Both the position numbers and the translations under genes were made by a program. The notes below the pieces were generated by a model that was not told the DNA's origin, searched no databases, and saw only the letters and a list, made by a program, of their open reading frames with translations. From assembly GCA_031553835.1 (NCBI GenBank), contig JAVBKX010000025.1, positions 1 through 37,401 of the forward strand: DNA of 37,401 nucleotides. Reading direction: 5' to 3'. Within the stretch, counting starts at the first letter, position 1, and the number at the start of each line of letters is the position of its first letter. Source of the DNA: JAVBKX01 sp031553835 (lineage in GTDB: Bacteria; Bacteroidota; Bacteroidia; Bacteroidales; Azobacteroidaceae). Shown here one piece after another: positions 31,887-37,401 of this stretch.

Positions 31887-34241
31887 ATGAAAAAAATAGC
31901 ATTTGTATCCATCGCTGCTTGCGTTTTATTTTCCGGTTGCAATACGCCAGGTAAGGAAACAAAGCAATTATCCGACTATGTGGATCCCAATATAGGAACC
32001 GCCCATTGTCGCTGGTTCTTTTACACCCCTGCAGCCGTACCGTTCGGAATGGCCAAATTAGGACCTTCAACTAACGGACATTATGGTAATGCCAACGGAT
32101 GGGAAGCTGTTGGGTATGATTTCAGGGATCGATCCATTGAAGGATTTGCTTGTTTCCACGAATTCCAAATAGGTGGAGTAGTATTGGCTCCAACCGTAGG
32201 AGAATTACAAACTGTGCCGGGCGACACCATCGATCCGGATAGCGGTTACCGCTCAAGATTCGATAAAAAAGACGAATATGCCACATCCGGATATTATTCC
32301 GTACTTTTAAAAGATTATAATATAAAAACAGAACTAACAGCCACTCCCCGGGTTGGTTTTCAGCGATATACTTTTCCAGAATCAACCAATTCCCATATTC
32401 TGTTTGACATCGGTAACAGACAAGGAGAAAGCGGTGCGGTAAAAAATGCACAAATTACTTTTACTGAAGATGGTTATATCGAAGGATATGTTACCACTTC
32501 TCCTGAATATGTAAAAAAATACCAGACCGGTGCAGATGTAACCATGTATTTTGCTGCCATCCCGGATAAAAAACCCGATCAGTGGGGAACATTCAGACAC
32601 AAAGAGCAATTTCCCGGCAACCGGGAAATCAGTGGAGAAGGAGCCGGAATGTATCTCACCTTTAATACCCACAAAGATGAAACTGTTACTGTAAAAATCG
32701 GACTTTCTTACACTTCTGTCAACAATGCCCGAATCAATCTTCAACAAGAAGCCCAAAACAAAACTTTTGACGAAGTAAAAATCACAACATTACGCACATG
32801 GAACGAGTATCTGGGAAGAATCATAGTTGAAGGACAAAATGAAGCGGATAAAACAAAATTCTATACCGGATTGTTTCATGCATTACTTGGACGGGGATTG
32901 GCCAGCGACATCAACGGAGCTTATCCCAAAAACAATGGAACTGTCGGACAAATCGAATTAGACGAAAACAACGCACCTAAACATAATCATTACAATACAG
33001 ACGCCATCTGGGGCGGATTTTGGAACCTGACACAATTATGGGCGATCGCTTATCCCGAATATTATGCAGACTGGGTACAAAGCCAGTTATTGGTATATAA
33101 AGATGCCGGATGGTTGGGCGACGGCATTGCCTGCAGCAAATATGTATCCGGCGTGGGCACCAATTTTACCGGTTTAGCCATTGCGGCTGCATACAATTGC
33201 GGCTTAGTAAAATCCAACATCGACCTGGCTTATGAAGCCGCACTAAAAAATGAAACCGGCTGGGAAAACCGGATAGAAGGCGCCGGAAAAATGGATACCA
33301 AAGCATTTGTTGAAAAAGGTTATTCGCCTTATCTCGACCAGGGATTTGGGTTTACAGATGCTAATGGTTCGGGATTCGGAGCTTCGCATACATTAGAATA
33401 TTCATTCAGCGCTTTTGCTGTGGCCAATTTCGCCAAACAAATAGGGAAAACAGCCGATTACGAACAATTGATTCAATTATCCGACGGATGGAAACGGCTA
33501 TATGACGCTCAAACAAAATTGATCCGTCCCAAAGACGCAAATGGAAATTTCATTGACAACTTCAATCCATCCGAACCCTGGCGCGGGTTTCAGGAAGGAA
33601 ATGCCTGGCAATATACATTTTATGTTCCCCACAATGTTGAAGAACTGATACATACACTCGGACAGGAAACATTCAACAATCGGTTGGACAGCATTTTTAC
33701 CATCTCTCAAAAAAATATATTCGGAGGAGGTACTCATATCGATGCATTCGCCGGCTTAGCCACTTTGTATAATCACGGCAACCAACCCAATTTACATATA
33801 TCCTGGTTATTTAATTTTTCGGGCAAGCCCTATTTAACTCAAAAATGGGTACGAGCCATTTGTGACGAATTTTATGGTACCGAAGGCATACACGGATATG
33901 GTTATGGCCAAGACGAAGACCAAGGCCAGTTAGGCGCATGGTATGTGATTTCATCTATCGGACTATTTGATGTAAAAGGCTTGACGGCAGAAAATCCGAG
34001 TTTTCAAATCGGAAGCCCTCTATTTAATAAAATCACGATTCAATTGAATCCCAATTATTATCCGGGAAAAGAATTTGTAATTGAAACACAGAATAATTTG
34101 AAAGAAAATAAATACATTCAATCTGCATCCTTGAATGGAAAAGATCAATCGTCCGTATTTCTCCCGTTCAAACAAATCATCGAAGGAGGAAAACTGATCA
34201 TCAATTTAGGGCAGGAACCCAATCAAAACTGGGGAATGTAA
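31887..34241 (+). CDS. GH92 alpha-mannosidase lipoprotein
   Basis: A 784-residue secreted exo-acting alpha-mannosidase. The signal peptide MKKIAFVSIAACVLFSGC puts the lipidated cysteine at C18. GH92 features include YVDPNIGTAHCRWFFYTPAA and VPFGMAKLGPSTNG at the N-terminus, the FHEFQIGG loop, WGGFWNLTQLW, NEPW-like NPSEPWRGFQEGNAWQYTFY and the late GYGQDEDQGQLGAWYVISSI block. That last block carries the calcium and catalytic-acid residues of this Ca2+-dependent inverting family. Family members cut alpha-1,2/1,3/1,4/1,6-mannosides; the linkage cannot be told here. It is probably surface or periplasmic and feeds mannose to the kinase/isomerase encoded 3 bp downstream. Confidence 0.95.
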   Translation: MKKIAFVSIAACVLFSGCNTPGKETKQLSDYVDPNIGTAHCRWFFYTPAAVPFGMAKLGPSTNGHYGNANGWEAVGYDFRDRSIEGFACFHEFQIGGVVLAPTVGELQTVPGDTIDPDSGYRSRFDKKDEYATSGYYSVLLKDYNIKTELTATPRVGFQRYTFPESTNSHILFDIGNRQGESGAVKNAQITFTEDGYIEGYVTTSPEYVKKYQTGADVTMYFAAIPDKKPDQWGTFRHKEQFPGNREISGEGAGMYLTFNTHKDETVTVKIGLSYTSVNNARINLQQEAQNKTFDEVKITTLRTWNEYLGRIIVEGQNEADKTKFYTGLFHALLGRGLASDINGAYPKNNGTVGQIELDENNAPKHNHYNTDAIWGGFWNLTQLWAIAYPEYYADWVQSQLLVYKDAGWLGDGIACSKYVSGVGTNFTGLAIAAAYNCGLVKSNIDLAYEAALKNETGWENRIEGAGKMDTKAFVEKGYSPYLDQGFGFTDANGSGFGASHTLEYSFSAFAVANFAKQIGKTADYEQLIQLSDGWKRLYDAQTKLIRPKDANGNFIDNFNPSEPWRGFQEGNAWQYTFYVPHNVEELIHTLGQETFNNRLDSIFTISQKNIFGGGTHIDAFAGLATLYNHGNQPNLHISWLFNFSGKPYLTQKWVRAICDEFYGTEGIHGYGYGQDEDQGQLGAWYVISSIGLFDVKGLTAENPSFQIGSPLFNKITIQLNPNYYPGKEFVIETQNNLKENKYIQSASLNGKDQSSVFLPFKQIIEGGKLIINLGQEPNQNWGM

Positions 34242-34244
34242 TGA

Positions 34245-36953
34245 ATGGATTTTAAACTTGAAACATTGAGCATGAAATACATCATAGGAATAGACATCGG
34301 CGGGTCTCACATATCCGGCGCTTTGGTCCATAAACAAACTGGCATCATCAAAAACGATTCAGTAAAAGAAATTAAAATAGATTCCAATGGCGCCCTTTCC
34401 GGTATTCTAAACGGATGGATAACCCTCATTTCCGACATCATAGCAACTGCCGGCACTGAAAATATTCATGGCATTGGCATTGCAATGCCCGGACCGTTTG
34501 ATTACGAAAGAGGAATCTCTCAAATCGCAGGAGTAAATAAATACGAAAATCTTTTCGGTGTCAATGTAAAATATGCTATTTTAAATGCTATCAAAAACAC
34601 CTCACTCCCCATTGCATTTTCCAATGATGCAACCTGTTTTGCTTTAGGCGAATATTTTACAGGAGCAGCAAAAAACGACAAAAGGAGTCTGATCGTAACT
34701 CTCGGCACTGGATTCGGCAGCACTTTTCTGGAAGATGGAATACCGCAAACAACGGCCGATAACGACAAAGGGATTCCCGACGGAGGCTATCTTTACAACA
34801 TTCCTTTCCAACACAGCATCGGCGATGATTACTTTTCGACCCGGTGGTTTGTACAACGTTGGCGCGAAAAAACCGGGGAAGAAGTTGAAGGAGTGAAAGA
34901 AATTGCTACTTTAGCCGACCGGCAAAACGAAGCGGCTTTAGCCATTTTCAAAGAATTTGCAACTAATCTGTATGAATTCATTCATCCCTGGCTTACCAAA
35001 TTTCAACCTGATTCTTTTGTATTGGGAGGAAATATTGCCAAATCGGCACACTTGTTTGTGCCGGAATTAAGAAGGTTATTACAAACCCACAAGATCAATC
35101 AGCCAAATATACAACCTTGCCGGTTATGGGATGTTGCTCCTATCATAGGAGCAGCAATGCATGTAAATAATTTAAAATACGAAATGAATACAAGTTTAAG
35201 AAAAACGGAACAATTTTTAGCGCCTCAAAAAGCCAATCCTACCCATGCGGGTGAATATAATATCTACCCTGGATTTCCCATTGGAAGCGGAAAAATCCAT
35301 GCGGGGACAAAAGCCATCGCAGAATGGATACTGCAACAAAAAAACGTGATGATCGATGGCTATGCCGGTGTATTCTGGGATCAATTAATAGAAAACCTAA
35401 ACAAAGAGTTGGCAAAATCCGGAAAAACGATCCGTTGGTTTCATGCAGCTGCCGCCTTTCATCCGGAAGATGAAATAAATAAAATGGTCGAACCATATTT
35501 AGGAGGTGATGATCCGATTTTTGGAACCATCACCGACAAAGTATTGGCAGACTGGTTCGACATCAATCGGCTACGGCAAATGCAGCCCGATAATAATGCG
35601 GATATTAATATTATTGCAGGTTGTGGAGCGGCATTAGCGAACTGGCCATCCGCATCGTTGATGTATGTGGATTTACCTAAAAACGAATTGCAATTCCGCA
35701 TGCGGGCGAAAATGGCTGCCAATCTGGGTGTCAAATCATTTGACGATAACAGGCAGATGTACAAACGCTTTTATTTTGTGGACTGGCGCGTATTGGACAA
35801 ACATAAATGCGAAGTCCTTCCCAAAATTGATTGGATTGTGGACGAACAACGTCCCTACGAATATTTATCCATGTCGGGAAATAATCTGCGGAAAGGACTT
35901 TCATCCATGTCGAACAACTTTTTCCGCGTCCGCCCATGGTTTGAACCGGGCGCATGGGGAGGTCACTGGATGCAAAACAAGATCGGACAACTCAACAAAG
36001 AGGTAGATAACCTGGCGTGGTCTTTTGAACTCATGGTGCTTGAAAACGGATTATTGTTTGAAAGCGACAATTACCTATTGGAAGTTTCATTTGATTTCCT
36101 GATGTACAATAATTACAAAGAAGTGTTGGGCGATTGTGCGGAACGTTTTAAATACGATTTTCCGATTCGTTTCGATTTTTTGGACACTTTCGACGGAGGA
36201 AATTTATCAGTACAATGCCATCCTCGTCCCGAGTACATCAAAGAAAAATTCGGTATGCCGTTTACTCAGGATGAAACATACTATATTCTGGATTGTCAGA
36301 ACCAACCGGTGGTGTATTTAGGTTTTCAGGAAGACATTGATCCGGCACAATTTCACAAGGCATTAGTAGAAAGCCAGGAGCAAGCCCAGCCCATCGATAT
36401 TGAAAAATATGTACAAAAACATGTTGCTCAAAAACATGATTTCTTCCTGATTCCCAACGGAACCATCCATGCTTCGGGCAAAGATAATTTAGTACTTGAA
36501 ATCAGTAGTACGCCTTATATTTTCACGTTTAAAATGTATGATTGGTTACGTTTGGATTTAGACGGCCGGCCTCGTCCCATCAATATTGAACATGGAATGA
36601 ATAATTTGTATTTCGAACGTAAAGGCAAAAAAGTGAAGGAAGAACTCATCTCCCACCCTTATGTAATGGAAAATTGTAATGGTTCGGTGATCGAGCACTG
36701 CCCCACTCACCCGCAGCATTTCTATGATGTGTACCGTTATACATTTGAGAATTCCATACAAATAAAAACCGATGGAAAATGCCATGTATGGATGTTGGTG
36801 GAAGGAAGTTCGGTAATGATCGAAACCGTCAACGGCATGAAACAACGTTTCAATTATGCCGAGACATTCGTGATTCCGGCCGATACGCAATCTTATACTA
36901 TCACTAATGAAGGCAATGCAAAAGCCATGATGCTAAAAGCATTTGTGTTGTGA
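34245..36953 (+). CDS. ROK sugar kinase - mannose-6-phosphate isomerase fusion
   Basis: A 902-residue protein with three parts. Residues ~10-310 are a ROK kinase: ATP site YIIGIDIGGSHISGALV, GIGIAMPGPFDY, catalytic SNDATCFALGE (D near 127) and LGTGFGSTFLEDG. The usual ROK zinc motif CxCGxxGC is absent. Residues ~330-560 are the degenerate P-loop-kinase-like region found ahead of some Bacteroidetes type I isomerases (MIDGYAGVFWD, GGDDPIFGTITD, IIAGCGAALA). Residues ~560-902 are a cupin-type phosphomannose isomerase with zinc-site segments CHPRPEY near 658 and IPNGTIHASG near 735. It would convert mannose to mannose 6-phosphate and then fructose 6-phosphate on one chain, taking mannose from GH92. 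An alternative start is ATG 34272 (MKYIIGIDIGG). Confidence 0.88.
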   Translation: MDFKLETLSMKYIIGIDIGGSHISGALVHKQTGIIKNDSVKEIKIDSNGALSGILNGWITLISDIIATAGTENIHGIGIAMPGPFDYERGISQIAGVNKYENLFGVNVKYAILNAIKNTSLPIAFSNDATCFALGEYFTGAAKNDKRSLIVTLGTGFGSTFLEDGIPQTTADNDKGIPDGGYLYNIPFQHSIGDDYFSTRWFVQRWREKTGEEVEGVKEIATLADRQNEAALAIFKEFATNLYEFIHPWLTKFQPDSFVLGGNIAKSAHLFVPELRRLLQTHKINQPNIQPCRLWDVAPIIGAAMHVNNLKYEMNTSLRKTEQFLAPQKANPTHAGEYNIYPGFPIGSGKIHAGTKAIAEWILQQKNVMIDGYAGVFWDQLIENLNKELAKSGKTIRWFHAAAAFHPEDEINKMVEPYLGGDDPIFGTITDKVLADWFDINRLRQMQPDNNADINIIAGCGAALANWPSASLMYVDLPKNELQFRMRAKMAANLGVKSFDDNRQMYKRFYFVDWRVLDKHKCEVLPKIDWIVDEQRPYEYLSMSGNNLRKGLSSMSNNFFRVRPWFEPGAWGGHWMQNKIGQLNKEVDNLAWSFELMVLENGLLFESDNYLLEVSFDFLMYNNYKEVLGDCAERFKYDFPIRFDFLDTFDGGNLSVQCHPRPEYIKEKFGMPFTQDETYYILDCQNQPVVYLGFQEDIDPAQFHKALVESQEQAQPIDIEKYVQKHVAQKHDFFLIPNGTIHASGKDNLVLEISSTPYIFTFKMYDWLRLDLDGRPRPINIEHGMNNLYFERKGKKVKEELISHPYVMENCNGSVIEHCPTHPQHFYDVYRYTFENSIQIKTDGKCHVWMLVEGSSVMIETVNGMKQRFNYAETFVIPADTQSYTITNEGNAKAMMLKAFVL

Positions 36954-36959
36954 CAGGTA

Positions 36960-37401
36960 TCACATCTTCACATGTAAAAGAAGATTTTGGAGTAATTGCA
37001 GCACATATTCGCGACGCTGCCGGGAGATACTGACTTGAGATCCGTCTTTCATTTTGATGTATCCGCCATCCGATTTCACGAAACTTTTAATTTCTTTCGG
37101 ATTGATCAAATGGGATTGATGTACGCGAAGAAAACCATAAGGAGACAATAATTCGTCATATTCCTTCAATGTTTTTGAAACAATTAATTTCTCTCCGTTT
37201 TTAAGATAAAACAGGGTATAATTACTATCCGATTCACAACGGATAATGGAAGATATTTCGACAAATTCGATTTTTTCAGCTACGGCAAGTGCAATTTGTT
37301 TTTCCAATGGCATCCGTTTCAAATTATCGAGCAGATGTTGCATGCGAAGATTTTCCTGTTTTCCGGCAATTTTTAGTTGTGCCCGTTGTACTGCCCGTGC
37401 C
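36960..37401 (-). CDS. LytTR-domain DNA-binding regulator, C-terminal part (partial)
   Basis: The frame stays open to the right window edge, so the protein's N-terminus is outside. The visible ~147 residues begin with a charged linker (RAVQRAQLKIAGKQENLRMQ), followed by a complete LytTR domain: IEFVEISSIIRCESDSNYTL, then LIVSKTLKEYDELLSPYGFL, RVHQSHLINPKEIKSF and MKDGSQVSISRQRREYV. The RVHQSHLIN and SISRRR-type stretches contact DNA. Such linkers normally join to a response-regulator receiver domain, which is expected but not seen. Its stop lies 6 bp from the convergent kinase/isomerase gene with no visible terminator between them. An ATG at 37343 is internal. Confidence 0.88.
   Translation of the reverse strand, partial: ARAVQRAQLKIAGKQENLRMQHLLDNLKRMPLEKQIALAVAEKIEFVEISSIIRCESDSNYTLFYLKNGEKLIVSKTLKEYDELLSPYGFLRVHQSHLINPKEIKSFVKSDGGYIKMKDGSQVSISRQRREYVLQLLQNLLLHVKM

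Overview
The window looks like a Bacteroidales (Bacteroidetes) chromosome. The base composition is AT-rich and Shine-Dalgarno sequences are not evident. Many genes are preceded by the Bacteroidetes promoter pattern (TTTG at -33, TAnnTTTG at -7). The block argR - GNAT - argG - argC - argD - proC - XRE/cupin - AMP-ligase matches, from memory, the order seen in Bacteroides. No tRNA, rRNA or CRISPR array was seen.

Positions 1-5.9 kb are accessory and decayed. They hold the 3' end of a group II intron, the C-terminal stub of an XRE regulator, and a REP-associated transposase (RAYT) with an in-frame stop between two 71-bp inverted REP arms. Then come a frameshifted lipoprotein, a second inverted REP pair with no transposase, a methyltransferase and RHS scraps. 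The stretch ends with two overlapping glycosyltransferase genes, a GT4 enzyme and a STELLO/DUF288-type protein.

Positions 5.9-10.1 kb (minus strand) carry a KamA-family radical SAM aminomutase next to a DUF4954 hexapeptide-repeat protein, then a DPS-like ferritin. The aminomutase keeps its cluster and PLP residues but has lost both aspartates that bind lysine. Positions 10.2-13.3 kb hold an ABC-F ATPase translationally coupled to an MFS transporter. Positions 13.3-15.1 kb are again accessory: an orphan C-terminal fragment, a KilA-N protein and an 8-bp microsatellite.

Positions 15.1-21.7 kb are mostly housekeeping: a SUI1/YciH factor, then psd and pssA (phosphatidylethanolamine synthesis), an M15 lipoprotein peptidase and a membrane-anchored MutS-like ATPase. 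On the minus strand there is a AAA ATPase with four 15-bp repeats abutting its promoter, and an M48 lipoprotein protease. Positions 21.8-31.5 kb are the arginine/proline block followed by the XRE-cupin/acyl-CoA ligase pair and uvrB. A degenerate GTTAGA-type repeat lies in three of its intergenic gaps.

Positions 31.5-37 kb form a mannose module: a GH92 alpha-mannosidase lipoprotein, then a ROK-kinase/mannose-6-phosphate isomerase fusion. Together they could take mannosides to fructose 6-phosphate. Upstream is a doubly truncated GntR/UTRA repressor pseudogene and a 16-bp TreR-like palindrome just downstream of the -7 box. A LytTR regulator, cut by the window edge, closes the window.
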